From: Deltaproteobacteria bacterium
Lineage (GTDB): Bacteria > Myxococcota_A > UBA9160 > JAFDDA01
Assembly (NCBI GenBank): GCA_019311105.1
Contig: JAFDDA010000021.1
Location: forward strand, 1 to 64,000
DNA: 64,000 nt
Direction of reading: 5' to 3'
Made by a program: the position numbers and the translations under genes. Position 1 is the first letter of the stretch. The number at the start of each line of letters is the position of its first letter. Shown here one piece after another: positions 35,905 through 44,462 of the stretch. The notes beneath the pieces were generated by a model. That model was given only the letters and a program-made list of their open reading frames with translations, did no database searches and was not told the origin of the DNA.

Positions 35905-37401
35905 CTAGGCCTTGGCTTCTCGCTCGAGCGACTTCGATCGGTCGAGGTAGATCTGGCCCGCTTCGGTTTCGCCGAGCTTGCGCAGCACCATGCCGAGGCG
36001 GAAGAGGATCAGCGGGTCGTCCCCGCGCAGGCTGTCGGCCTTCTCGAGGTGCTCGCGTGCGGCTTCGGGGTCGGAGGGCTTGGTCTTGTAGAGCGCCCAT
36101 CCGAGCAGCGCCTGGTAGTCCGGCTCCTCGGGCCAGAGCTCGACGCTCGGCCGCAGGAAGTCGAGGGCGCCCGAGAAGTTCCCGACCTTCACCAGCACCT
36201 CGCCCTTGCGGAAGAGGGTCTCGGCCTGGGCGACCCGGTTCGCGTCGGTCGCGGGTGTGCCGCCTTCTTGATCCCGGCGGTCGTAGGCCTGGCGCCGGTT
36301 CGGGTTCGAGAGGGTCTGGTAGCCCTGGGCGATGCGTGCGAAGAGCTCGTTGGCCTCGCGATGGATCACGGACAGCCCCATTCGCGCCACGGCATCGGGG
36401 TGGAAGCGTCGGGCGCAGGCGAAGTAGGCCTTCTTCACCTCCGGGTCCGGTGCGTCGCGTTCGATGCCCAACACTTCGTAGTGGTCGAGTTCGTCGAGGC
36501 GCTCGTGGAGGGCGAGGATCTCCTTGCGCAGGGCCTCTGCCTCGGCGGACGGGAGTTTCAAGGAGCCCGTTGCAGATTCCGTGCGGGCAGCATCCTTCGT
36601 CTCGGACGCGTCTCGAACGACGATCTCGATGTTGAGCTGGGTGCTGGCGCTGGCGGCCTCGTCGTCGGCTCCGGGAGGGCCGTCGGAGAAGTCGAGGGCA
36701 CCGGTCTCGGCCAGGACCCACGCCGCCGCCAGGCGGGCGGGTTCAAGGAAGGCGCCGACGCACTCGCCAAACGAGTGTTGCGGGTCGATGGCCTCGGCGA
36801 CGACGTCGGCATCCGGGCCAGACCGGAGCCGCGCGAGCAGTGCGTCGAAGCGTTCGCTCGGGGTGGCGTGGAGTTCGAGGTGCGAAGCGAGCGCGCCGAG
36901 GATGCGGTCGGCCCGCCAGAATGCGGCGAGTCCGTCGTGAAGGATCTCGAGCGGGTCGACCCGGAACGCGTCCGCCTCTTCGCCGGGGGCGTCCGTTTCG
37001 AGGGCGAAGCTTCCGTGGGGCCATCCGAAGACGTCCACGATCCGGCGCGAGATCTGCCCACGCATCGCGTGCACCAGATCCTTCGGCTCGATCAGCTTCA
37101 GGGCGAGCAGCGCAGCGCCCTCCGCAAGGCCATGTCGCTCGCGGTGGGCGGCGAGTCGCTCGAGCTGGGGCTGTGTGATCTGTCCGGCGGAAAGGAGCTG
37201 GCGCGCGAGGTCGTCGTTGTTCCGGCTGGATTCGCAGCCAACCGGTGCACCTTGGCGCCAGGTGACCTTCTTCTCGACGGCGCCATGGGTCAGCCGCAGG
37301 GTCCCCGTGTAGGCGCGCCGCCAGAGTTCGACGATCACGCTTGGCAGGGCGTAGTCGGCGAGGTTGCCGCTCTTCGGCAGGGACATTCGTGCGGCGGGCA
37401 T
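35905..37401 (-). CDS. DUF4388 (PATAN) - DnaJ - TPR signalling protein
   Basis: A 498-residue protein. Residues about 12-170 resemble the DUF4388/PATAN domain (SVIVELWRRAYTGTLRLTHG, LEPKDL-type and QISRRIVDVFGWPHGSFALE motifs), found in delta-type signalling proteins. An Ala/Glu-rich linker follows. A J-domain at about 310-375 starts DHYEVLGIERDAPDPEVKKA and has the HPD motif in RRFHPDAVARMG. TPR-like repeats fill about 400-495. J-domains stimulate DnaK, so this protein may link a regulatory input to chaperone recruitment. It is the third gene of a minus-strand operon after the HD-GYP regulator and V4R-STAS gene. MSLPKS at 37386 is an alternative start. Confidence 0.85.
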   Translation of the reverse strand: MPAARMSLPKSGNLADYALPSVIVELWRRAYTGTLRLTHGAVEKKVTWRQGAPVGCESSRNNDDLARQLLSAGQITQPQLERLAAHRERHGLAEGAALLALKLIEPKDLVHAMRGQISRRIVDVFGWPHGSFALETDAPGEEADAFRVDPLEILHDGLAAFWRADRILGALASHLELHATPSERFDALLARLRSGPDADVVAEAIDPQHSFGECVGAFLEPARLAAAWVLAETGALDFSDGPPGADDEAASASTQLNIEIVVRDASETKDAARTESATGSLKLPSAEAEALRKEILALHERLDELDHYEVLGIERDAPDPEVKKAYFACARRFHPDAVARMGLSVIHREANELFARIAQGYQTLSNPNRRQAYDRRDQEGGTPATDANRVAQAETLFRKGEVLVKVGNFSGALDFLRPSVELWPEEPDYQALLGWALYKTKPSDPEAAREHLEKADSLRGDDPLILFRLGMVLRKLGETEAGQIYLDRSKSLEREAKA

Positions 37402-37494
37402 TCCAAGCGCTCCCGGCTCCGGCGCACGCGCGCCGGCCCTCCCGACGGATCGGCGCCTCCAGCGTGGCCCTAGAGGAGAATCCGTCGAACCGCG

Positions 37495-38520
37495 CTAGAG
37501 CGGGTTCTGCTGCGCCTGGGCGATCTGGAAGGCGGTCGACACGGCCTCGGGGAGGCCCTTGCTGACGATCACGTGCTCGCGCTCCATGCCGGCCACGACG
37601 GCCTCGGAGAGCGGTGCGACGTCGGCGAGGATCGGCTCTGCGCCCCAGCCCTCGATGGCGTCGAGCGTCCGTTCGAGCGCCACGGCTCCGAAGGCCTCGT
37701 CGAGCAGCACGCCGCCGAGGTCGAGGATCACGACGCTCACCTGCTGGGCTTCCGGGTCGCTCCCGATCAAGTCCACGGCCCGCAGCGAATCGTCCGCGCC
37801 CGAGAAGGGCAGGATCATCACCGGGCCCCAGACGTGGATCGCGGGGGAGTCGCCACCGACTTCGCCTCGCTCGAGTGCGCCCTCTGTGGCTTCGACCTCG
37901 ATCTCGCGGTCGACGACCTCGCGCAGATCGTCGAAGGGCAGGAAGCGCAGGGCTTCGCGTGCGCGCGGGTCGCCGGAAAGACGCCACGCCTCGGGCGAGC
38001 GCGCGATGAAGCGGCAGTGCTCCCCACCGGCGGCAGAGCATTGCGTCTCGAGTGCGACGAGATCCTGGTCGTGCAGGCCCGTGAGCCAGCCCGACGTGTA
38101 GCCCGCGCTGGCCCAGCAGCCGGGGGTCGGCGCCGGGCCGAGGGTCGAGAGCCGAGCCTCGGCTTCGGGGTGATCGGGCCAATAGCCTTCGAGGGCAGAG
38201 CCACCCCTTTCGGAACTCGAGAGTTGCAGGGCCAGCAGCGGCGCCACGGGCAGGGTCGATCGCCCGGCGCCGCGCAGGCCGAACTGGACCAGGGTTCGCG
38301 CGTCGCGAAGGCCACGCAGGAAGCCCAGCTGCATGAGGTTGCACGCCGCCTGGTCCGTGCCGAGCTTCTGGGCCAGCTCGAAGTGGAGTACGCCCAGGAA
38401 GCGGGGGTCCACCAGGAGTCGCGGCTCGCGCGCGAGGGCGGGGTCGGCGTCGAGGGCCAGAGCCGAGAGCGGCGGGGCTTCCGCGGCCGCGCAGGCGTCG
38501 AATTCGGACTTCACGGTCAT
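37495..38520 (-). CDS. V4R domain - STAS domain sensory protein
   Basis: A 341-residue protein. The middle (about 95-200) resembles a 4-vinyl-reductase (V4R) small-molecule-binding domain, with GYTSGWLTGLHDQDL and the paired-cysteine end ETQCSAAGGEHCRFIARSPE. The last 100 residues form a STAS-like domain (VSVVILDLGGVLLDEAFGAV), a fold used in anti-sigma antagonists and stressosome proteins; the usual phospho-acceptor serine is not evident in DLGGVLLDE. The N-terminal 90 residues are unassigned. Its start lies two bases after the HD-GYP gene stop, so the two are translationally linked. The ligand is unknown. Confidence 0.75.
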   Translation of the reverse strand: MTVKSEFDACAAAEAPPLSALALDADPALAREPRLLVDPRFLGVLHFELAQKLGTDQAACNLMQLGFLRGLRDARTLVQFGLRGAGRSTLPVAPLLALQLSSSERGGSALEGYWPDHPEAEARLSTLGPAPTPGCWASAGYTSGWLTGLHDQDLVALETQCSAAGGEHCRFIARSPEAWRLSGDPRAREALRFLPFDDLREVVDREIEVEATEGALERGEVGGDSPAIHVWGPVMILPFSGADDSLRAVDLIGSDPEAQQVSVVILDLGGVLLDEAFGAVALERTLDAIEGWGAEPILADVAPLSEAVVAGMEREHVIVSKGLPEAVSTAFQIAQAQQNPL

Positions 38521-38522
38521 TC

Positions 38523-39662
38523 TCAGCCCTCGATGAACTCGTAGATGTCGAACTTCTGGTCGCGCTTGATGAAGGCGTCGCCCTCGCGGTCGAGCAGCCG
38601 CAGCATGCCGTCGGCGCACTTCGGATCGAACTGGCTGCCCGAATACTTCGAGAGTTCCGAGAGCACCGCCTCCATGGGAAGACCCTTGCGATAGGGCCGA
38701 TCGCTGCTCATGGCCTCGACGGTGTCCGAGACCAGGATCACACGCGAGGGCAGCGGGATCCGGTCGCCCCTGAGCCCCTCCGGGTAGCCCATCTCCGAAC
38801 CGTCGTACCACTCGTGGTGGTGGCGCACGCAGGGCACGATGTCGCGCAGGAAGTCGACGGGTTCGAGGATCCGCGCGCCGATCTCCGGGTGAAGCTTGAT
38901 CTCCTCGTACTCCTCGTCGTTCAACCGCGCGGGCTTGGTGATGACGGCGTCGCGTACGCCGATCTTGCCCACGTCGTGGAGCAGCCCGGCGATGTAGACG
39001 CGCTCGATCACCTCCTTGGGCAGCGAGAGCTCGCGGGCGAGCTTGGAGGCATAGACGCCCACGCGTTCGGAGTGGCCTCGCGTGTACGTGTCCTTCGCGT
39101 CGACCGCTTCCGCAAGGGCCGCGATCGTCTGGACATACGCGCGACGCAGCTCCTGGTGCTTCAGGTCGAGCTGCTTCGTGCGCTCGCGAACCTTCCCCTC
39201 CAGGTTCCGGTTCATGTCCTGGAGCTTGAAGTTCTGCTCGCGCGTGACCTGGTTGAGGCGCTTGATCTCGCACTTCAGGTCGTAGTGATCGAAGGCCTGG
39301 CGCAGCGTGGCGCGCAGCTCCTCGTCGTTCCACGGCTTGGTGATCAGCCGGTAGATCTCACCCCGGTTGATGGCTTCGACGGCGACGTTCATCTCCGTGT
39401 AGCCGGTCAGCATCATGCGGACCATGTCGGGGTGCTTGGCCCGGATCGCCGAGAGCAGATCGACGCCGCTCATCTCAGGCATGCGTTGGTCCGTGACGAC
39501 GACCTGGGCGGGCTGGCGATCGAGTTGCTCGAGGGCCTCCGACGCGCGGCCGGCGGTCACGACGTTCCAACCGTCGTGGCGGAGCAGGCGCTGCAGGGAT
39601 TTCAGGATGTTCACTTCGTCATCGACGAACAAGACGGTGTGTTGGCTCACCAGGGGTCCCAT
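38523..39662 (-). CDS. Response regulator with HD-GYP cyclic-di-GMP phosphodiesterase domain
   Basis: A 379-residue RpfG-like protein. The receiver domain (residues 5-125) has acidic pair D14/D15, phosphorylation site D58 in VVTDQRMPEMSG and conserved T/K (LTGYTE, ITKPWNDEEL). A coiled coil (about 130-175) precedes the HD-GYP domain with HSERVGVYASKLA, GLLHDVGKIGV, RHHHEWYDG and the GYP motif in EMGYPEGL. It probably hydrolyses cyclic-di-GMP when phosphorylated by an unlinked kinase. ATG 39662 is chosen; an upstream in-frame start at 39710 lacks support. Confidence 0.93.
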   Translation of the reverse strand: MGPLVSQHTVLFVDDEVNILKSLQRLLRHDGWNVVTAGRASEALEQLDRQPAQVVVTDQRMPEMSGVDLLSAIRAKHPDMVRMMLTGYTEMNVAVEAINRGEIYRLITKPWNDEELRATLRQAFDHYDLKCEIKRLNQVTREQNFKLQDMNRNLEGKVRERTKQLDLKHQELRRAYVQTIAALAEAVDAKDTYTRGHSERVGVYASKLARELSLPKEVIERVYIAGLLHDVGKIGVRDAVITKPARLNDEEYEEIKLHPEIGARILEPVDFLRDIVPCVRHHHEWYDGSEMGYPEGLRGDRIPLPSRVILVSDTVEAMSSDRPYRKGLPMEAVLSELSKYSGSQFDPKCADGMLRLLDREGDAFIKRDQKFDIYEFIEG

Positions 39663-40049
39663 CTGTGTTTTCGACCCGCGCTCGCACGGGTTCGGCCTTC
39701 TCCCTTTCAACCCCCGTGCCAGGGCCCGGCGAGATCCCGGTTTCCACTTCGAGGGCGGCGCGAACGAGTGCCGGCTGCCGGTGCGAGAGGGGGTGCGGCC
39801 CGTCCCGGATCTGGGACGAATTTGGGAAGGGGACCGGAAGTCACTGCGTTAATTGCCCGAGGGCTGCCCCCCACGTTCACCCCCGCGGGGTGGAAGGCGG
39901 GCTGGGAGATAGCTGGAAAACCTCAGGAAATCAGTCCCTTGGCCGATGAAGGGCCTGTCCACGGTGACGAAATGCGGCGGGGGGGTCCCGATTTTCGGAC
40001 GATTCCGCGCCACATCTTCGTCAGGAAGGCCGCTCAACCTGTGACGGGT
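39663..40049. other. Divergent intergenic region, no gene seen
   Basis: About 390 bases between the HD-GYP operon and the small zinc-type protein. The open frames have poor composition and no ribosome sites. It must hold the HD-GYP operon promoter. No repeat or RNA gene was recognised. Confidence 0.4.
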
Positions 40050-40196
40050 ATGACGATCTGTGCATGGTGCCAGGGGATGATCGAGAAGGCCGCCGCCGCC
40101 CGGCAGCCGGCTCCGACCAGCCACGGCATTTGCAAGAGCTGCCTCGACCGGCAACTCGAGCAGGTCCAGGCCACGCCGCGCGCCCGCGCCGCCTAG
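40050..40196 (+). CDS. 48-residue Cys-rich zinc-finger-like protein
   Basis: A short ORF starting MTICAWCQGMIEK with a second cluster HGICKSCLDRQLEQ. The spacing C-x2-C then H-x2-C-x2-C over about 30 residues would bind one zinc ion. The rest is an Ala/Arg-rich tail. There is no membrane segment. The ATG at 40050 lies after GTGACGGGT with a weak ribosome site; the frame is open upstream but the Cys motif begins right at this ATG. Similar tiny proteins occur in delta genomes, but I know no function. Confidence 0.6.
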   Translation: MTICAWCQGMIEKAAAARQPAPTSHGICKSCLDRQLEQVQATPRARAA

Positions 40197-40227
40197 CCAG
40201 CCCTCACACCCGCCTCACCCCTGACCT

Positions 40228-41310
40228 CTATTTTTCGAGTCCGAGCCTCGAGCGATCGTAGGTGTCCGTCTGGACGCTGCGGCACCAGGCGCGGTTGGCG
40301 AGGTACCAGCGGACCGTCTGGCTCATGGCCTCGTCGAAGCGGTGCTTCGGGCTCCAGCCGAGCTCTTCGCGGATGCGCGTGGGGTCGATGGCGTAGCGCC
40401 GGTCGTGGCCGGGCCGGTCCTGCACGAAGGTCTTGAGGTCGAGGTAGCTCTCGAGGCCGCGGCTGCGGAGGGCTTCGTTCCCGGAGGCGGGGAGGGCCTC
40501 TTCTAGGCTGGCGAGCAGGGCATCCACGAGCTCGAGGTTCGTCTTCTCGCAGTTGCCGCCGATGTTGTAGTTGCGGCCGGGCAGGCCGCGCTCGAAGACC
40601 GCCCAGATCCCGTCGCAGTGGTCCTCGACGTAGAGCCAGTCGCGCACGTTCCCGCCGTCGCCGTAGATCGGGATGTCCTTGCCCTCGGCGGCGTTCAGGA
40701 GCACGAGCGGGATCAGCTTCTCCGGGAACTGGTACGGCCCGTAGTTGTTCGAGCAGTTCGTGACGAGCGCCGGCAGGCCGTAGGTCTCGTGGTAGGCGCG
40801 TACGAGGTGGTCGGCCCCGGCCTTGCTGGCGGAGTAGGGCGAGTTCGGCGCGTAGGGCGTGGCCTCGGAGAAGGCGCCTTCGTCGCCGAGGGAGCCATAG
40901 ACCTCGTCGGTCGAGACGTGCACGAAGCGGAAGGCAGCCTGGTCTTCCGTGGACAGCGAGGGGAAGAGCCGCCGAGCCGCCTCCAGCAGAGAGAACGTCC
41001 CCACGACGTTCGTCCGGACGAAGGCCGAAGGCCCGTCGATGGAGCGGTCGACGTGGGTCTCGGCGGCGAAGTTGAACACGCCCGTGGGCGAGACCTCGGC
41101 GAACAGCCGCTCCATGGCGTCGGGTTCGGCGATGTCGCTCACCACGAGCTCGACCCGCGTGTCGTCGAGGACATCTTCGAGGCTCTGGCGGTGGCCGGCG
41201 TAGGTGAGTTTGTCCACCACGACGATTCGCTCGGCGCCGCGCTCGAGGGCCAGCCGTACGAAGTTCGAGCCGATGAATCCGGCACCGCCGGTGACGATCA
41301 GGGATTGCAT
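40228..41310 (-). CDS. rfbB: dTDP-glucose 4,6-dehydratase
   Basis: A 360-residue extended SDR enzyme. It has the NAD-binding LIVTGGAGFIGSNFVRLALE, the active-site region HVSTDEVYGSLG (T-D-E), the catalytic Y-x3-K in SPYSASKAGADH, the NNYGPYQFPEKLIP substrate segment and RHDRRYAID-like GHDRRYAIDPTR. It converts dTDP-glucose to the 4-keto-6-deoxy sugar for O-antigen or exopolysaccharide sugars such as rhamnose. The other rml genes are not adjacent. ATG 41310 follows the SDR start exactly; longer frames upstream are not credible. Confidence 0.95.
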   Translation of the reverse strand: MQSLIVTGGAGFIGSNFVRLALERGAERIVVVDKLTYAGHRQSLEDVLDDTRVELVVSDIAEPDAMERLFAEVSPTGVFNFAAETHVDRSIDGPSAFVRTNVVGTFSLLEAARRLFPSLSTEDQAAFRFVHVSTDEVYGSLGDEGAFSEATPYAPNSPYSASKAGADHLVRAYHETYGLPALVTNCSNNYGPYQFPEKLIPLVLLNAAEGKDIPIYGDGGNVRDWLYVEDHCDGIWAVFERGLPGRNYNIGGNCEKTNLELVDALLASLEEALPASGNEALRSRGLESYLDLKTFVQDRPGHDRRYAIDPTRIREELGWSPKHRFDEAMSQTVRWYLANRAWCRSVQTDTYDRSRLGLEK

Positions 41311-41548
41311 CTGGGGGAGTCTCCGTCCGGTAGCGAAGGGTCGGGCGATCCGCGCCCGGTGCCGGCCCCGAGTATTCCGCAGTTGTGGCGGGTCGGCCGG
41401 GGGCGTTCTCCGGAGTCCCGGCTCGGGGGAACCCCCGAGTCGGGCGAATCCCTGAGTTGAATTCGCATCGTTCCTCTCGGGTTCCCCCTTCCGATGGCCG
41501 ATGTTCCCCAGGTGTCCAGCCCGAATGGGCTGGCAAGGAGCTTGGACC

Positions 41549-42949
41549 GTGACGCCCCCCCCTAGAGAACCCGCATCCGAGCGGTCGCGCATCCTCCTCG
41601 TCGAGGCCGACGCCGGCGACGCCGAGCTGGTCCAGCTCTGGCTGCGCAGCGCGCGCGAGACCCGCTACGACATCTGGCACGTCGAGACGCTCGGCGATGC
41701 CGAGGGCTGCCTCGCGAAGGAGGAATTCGAACTCGCCCTGGTGGACCTCGCCCTACCCGACGCGCCGGGCCCGTGGGCCGTCGAGTCGCTGCTCGAACGT
41801 CACCCCGAGCTTCCGGTGATCGTCTTCAGCAGCTTCAGCGAGTCCGAGGTCGGTGCGCGCCTGCTCTCCCAGGGCGCGCGAGACCACCTGATCAAAGGTC
41901 AGATGAGCGGCGACACCTTGATCCGCGCGATGCGACACGGCGTCGAGTACGGCCGCCTCGCGCGAGAGTTGAGCGCGGCACGCGGCCGCGTCGCCGATTC
42001 TTCGAGCGACCGCTCGGAGCTGGTGGCAGAGCTGGCCCAGGAACTCCGGACACCGATCCACACCGTGCTCGGGATGGCCGACCTGTTGCTCGAGACCGAA
42101 TTGACGAAGGAGCAGGAAGGCTATGTGCGCTCCTTCCTTCGGGCCAGCGAGAGCCTGCTCGGTCGCGTCGACGGGCTCCTCGGCCGCGACGCGTCGGGCG
42201 GCGAACTCGCTGGCGAGCGAACCCTCCCGCCCGGGGGCGTCTTGCCCGCCGCAGGCCCGGAGATGGGCGGGGACGGCAGCCTCCGGATCCTGGTCGTGGA
42301 CGACTCGGCGGAGCCCCGAGAGGCGACAGCTGAGGTGCTGCGAGGTGCCGGCTACCTCGTCGAGACGGCTGCCGACGGCTGCGCGGCCGAAGCGATGTTC
42401 CGCGACGGCGACTTCGAAGTCGTGCTGATGGACATCCAGATGCCCGAGCGCAACGGTCTCAAAGCCACGCGTGTGATTCGATACTTCGAAGCCGAGGCGG
42501 GCCGTCCGCCGGTCCCGATCCTGGCGTTGACGGGCTCGGAGAGCCCGGAAGACATCCGCGCATGTCTCGATGCGGGCTGCGACGACCACTTGGTGAAGCC
42601 GGTCCGTCCGGAAGCTCTGCTGGCTGCGGTCTCACGCCACGCGCCAAAACATCGCGGGCGACTTCTGAGAGTCGACGGCGCGAGCTTGGAGGAGATCGAG
42701 CTCTACCTCCACGAGCGTCACAACGACCTCGCCGGCCTCCGCTTCGCACTCGAGGCCGGGGATCTCGATTCCGTTCGAACCGTGGCGCACGCGCTCGAGA
42801 TCTCGGGCCTCTCACAGGGCTTCGCCGAGTTGGCCGAGCTCGGCCGCACGCTTCAGGCGGCAGCAAACGACGACGACCTCCCGGGTCTCGGACGCGGCGT
42901 TTCCGATCTCGCTGACTTCTTGCGAGAGGTCAAGATCGTCGTCGGCTGA
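41549..42949 (+). CDS. Hybrid regulator: REC - degenerate HisKA - REC - Hpt-like
   Basis: A 466-residue protein. REC1 (about 12-130) has Asp66 in LALVDLALPDAPG. A dimerisation-like segment at about 155-205 reads AELAQELRTPIHTVLGMADL, where the phospho-acceptor histidine of the usual S-H-E-L-R-T-P box is Gln, and no HATPase domain follows. REC2 (about 245-365) has VLMDIQMPERNG and a K in HLVKPVRPEALL. The C-terminus (about 375-465) resembles an Hpt domain with His in VRTVAHALEISGLSQ. It probably relays phosphate from an unlinked kinase. The GTG at 41549 is preceded by AAGGAG; ATG 41525 is in frame. Confidence 0.85.
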   Translation: MTPPPREPASERSRILLVEADAGDAELVQLWLRSARETRYDIWHVETLGDAEGCLAKEEFELALVDLALPDAPGPWAVESLLERHPELPVIVFSSFSESEVGARLLSQGARDHLIKGQMSGDTLIRAMRHGVEYGRLARELSAARGRVADSSSDRSELVAELAQELRTPIHTVLGMADLLLETELTKEQEGYVRSFLRASESLLGRVDGLLGRDASGGELAGERTLPPGGVLPAAGPEMGGDGSLRILVVDDSAEPREATAEVLRGAGYLVETAADGCAAEAMFRDGDFEVVLMDIQMPERNGLKATRVIRYFEAEAGRPPVPILALTGSESPEDIRACLDAGCDDHLVKPVRPEALLAAVSRHAPKHRGRLLRVDGASLEEIELYLHERHNDLAGLRFALEAGDLDSVRTVAHALEISGLSQGFAELAELGRTLQAAANDDDLPGLGRGVSDLADFLREVKIVVG

Positions 42950-43012
42950 ATGGGCCCGTCGATGTGCGATGATCGGCCTTCGGTTCACTTCGAACTTGCG
43001 GGTGAGAGAAGC

Positions 43013-44455
43013 ATGCGTCGGCGCAAGTCGTGGCGGATCTCGACGGTGGCCCTTGCGGTCGTCTTCGGGCTCGGCTGCTCGGGTGGCGGCTCCGAGGACA
43101 GCCGCACGGGCGGCGCGTCGGACGAGAGTCGCACGAACCTGCTGCTGGTCTCGCTGGACACGGTCCGCGCCGACCACACCTCGCTCCTCGGCTATCCCGG
43201 CCCGACCACACCGCGGCTCGAGGCCCTGGCCAGCGAGGGCGTGTTCCGCCGGGCCTATGCGATGACGAGCACCACGGGGCCGAGCCATGCCACGCTCTTC
43301 ACCGGGCGCTACGCGCCGGCCCACGGTGTGGCCCGCAATGGCTTCCCCCTTGTGGAGGACGCGACGACCCTGGCCGAACACCTGGAGCGTCGTGGCTATC
43401 GCACGGCGGGATTCCTCGGCTCCTTTGTCCTGGCCCGCCGTTTCGGCTTCGCCCAGGGCTTCACGGATTGGGACGAGGACTTCCGGCGCGAGACGTCCTC
43501 GCTCCCCATGGAGGCGTGGCAGGGCCACCCGGTGCCCGAGGGCGGCTTCGACCGCTCCGGCCGTGAAACCACGCGGCTGACCCTGGAGTGGTTGGGCGAG
43601 CACGGCGGCCGTGCCCCGTTCTTCGTCTTCGTCCACTACTTCGATGCGCACAAGCCCTACGACCCGGCGCCCGAGGATCTTCGCCGGATCGAATCGGCGG
43701 CGCAGGGGGCGCCTATGACGCCCGTGTCGAGGGGCGGCCCGGTCGTGCCGGGTGCATCCGCAGAGGACATCACCCGCTACGACGCCGAGATCGCCGGCGT
43801 GGATCGCGAACTCGGCGCGTTGCTCGATGGCCTCGCCGGCCTCGGTCTGGCCGAGCGTACGCTCGTGGTGGTGACGTCCGACCATGGGCAGGGGCTCGCC
43901 GACCACGATGACGCGGAGCACAGCGTGAACCTCTACGAGGAGTCCGTGCGCAGCGTCCTCGTCTTCCGCGGGCCCGGCATTGCGTCGGGCCGGGTGAGCG
44001 ATGCCGCCGTGGAAGCGGTGGACGTCTTCCCGACGATCCTCGACTGGATCGACCCGGGCGGCGAACGAACCGGAGCCCCCCCTGGGCGCAGCCTGGCCCC
44101 GTTCTTGGCCGGGCAGGGGATACTGGAACCCGATCGGCCCGTGTTCCTCTACCGGCAGCACTATCCGGGCCGGCGCCGGGTGCGGCGCGCCATGGTGGAT
44201 GGTTCGCAGCTCGGCGTGCGCGTCGGGCCGTGGAAGTACATCGAGGGCAATCGCGACGGCCGCCGCGAGCTCTATCACCTCGAACGCGACCCCGCCGAGC
44301 GCGAGAACCTCGCCGCGCGAGAGCCGGAACGGTTGGCCAACCTCCAGGCTCGGCTGCGCGCCTTCCGGGCTGCAAACCCTCGACCGGGCGGCGTGGCGCC
44401 AGAACTGTCCGAAGACGATCGCGCGCGCCTCCGTGCCCTCGGCTACGTCGACTGA
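43013..44455 (+). CDS. Sulfatase/alkaline-phosphatase superfamily lipoprotein lacking the FGly cysteine
   Basis: A 480-residue protein with a lipoprotein signal (ALAVVFGLGC, lipobox G-L-G-C) and Ser/Gly linker. The arylsulfatase-type domain has LLLVSLDTVRADHTSLLGYP (metal Asp), TSTTGPSHATLFTGRYAP at the active-site position, and VVVTSDHGQGLADHDD. The sulfatase C/S-x-P-S-R motif is replaced by T-G-P-S-H, so formylglycine cannot form at that place. Relatives with T-x-P-S-H are annotated as sulfatases but may be phosphatase-like or phosphotransferases using the threonine. Probably periplasmic-facing. The ATG at 43013 keeps the lipobox intact. Confidence 0.8.
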   Translation: MRRRKSWRISTVALAVVFGLGCSGGGSEDSRTGGASDESRTNLLLVSLDTVRADHTSLLGYPGPTTPRLEALASEGVFRRAYAMTSTTGPSHATLFTGRYAPAHGVARNGFPLVEDATTLAEHLERRGYRTAGFLGSFVLARRFGFAQGFTDWDEDFRRETSSLPMEAWQGHPVPEGGFDRSGRETTRLTLEWLGEHGGRAPFFVFVHYFDAHKPYDPAPEDLRRIESAAQGAPMTPVSRGGPVVPGASAEDITRYDAEIAGVDRELGALLDGLAGLGLAERTLVVVTSDHGQGLADHDDAEHSVNLYEESVRSVLVFRGPGIASGRVSDAAVEAVDVFPTILDWIDPGGERTGAPPGRSLAPFLAGQGILEPDRPVFLYRQHYPGRRRVRRAMVDGSQLGVRVGPWKYIEGNRDGRRELYHLERDPAERENLAAREPERLANLQARLRAFRAANPRPGGVAPELSEDDRARLRALGYVD

Positions 44456-44462
44456 ACGCTCG

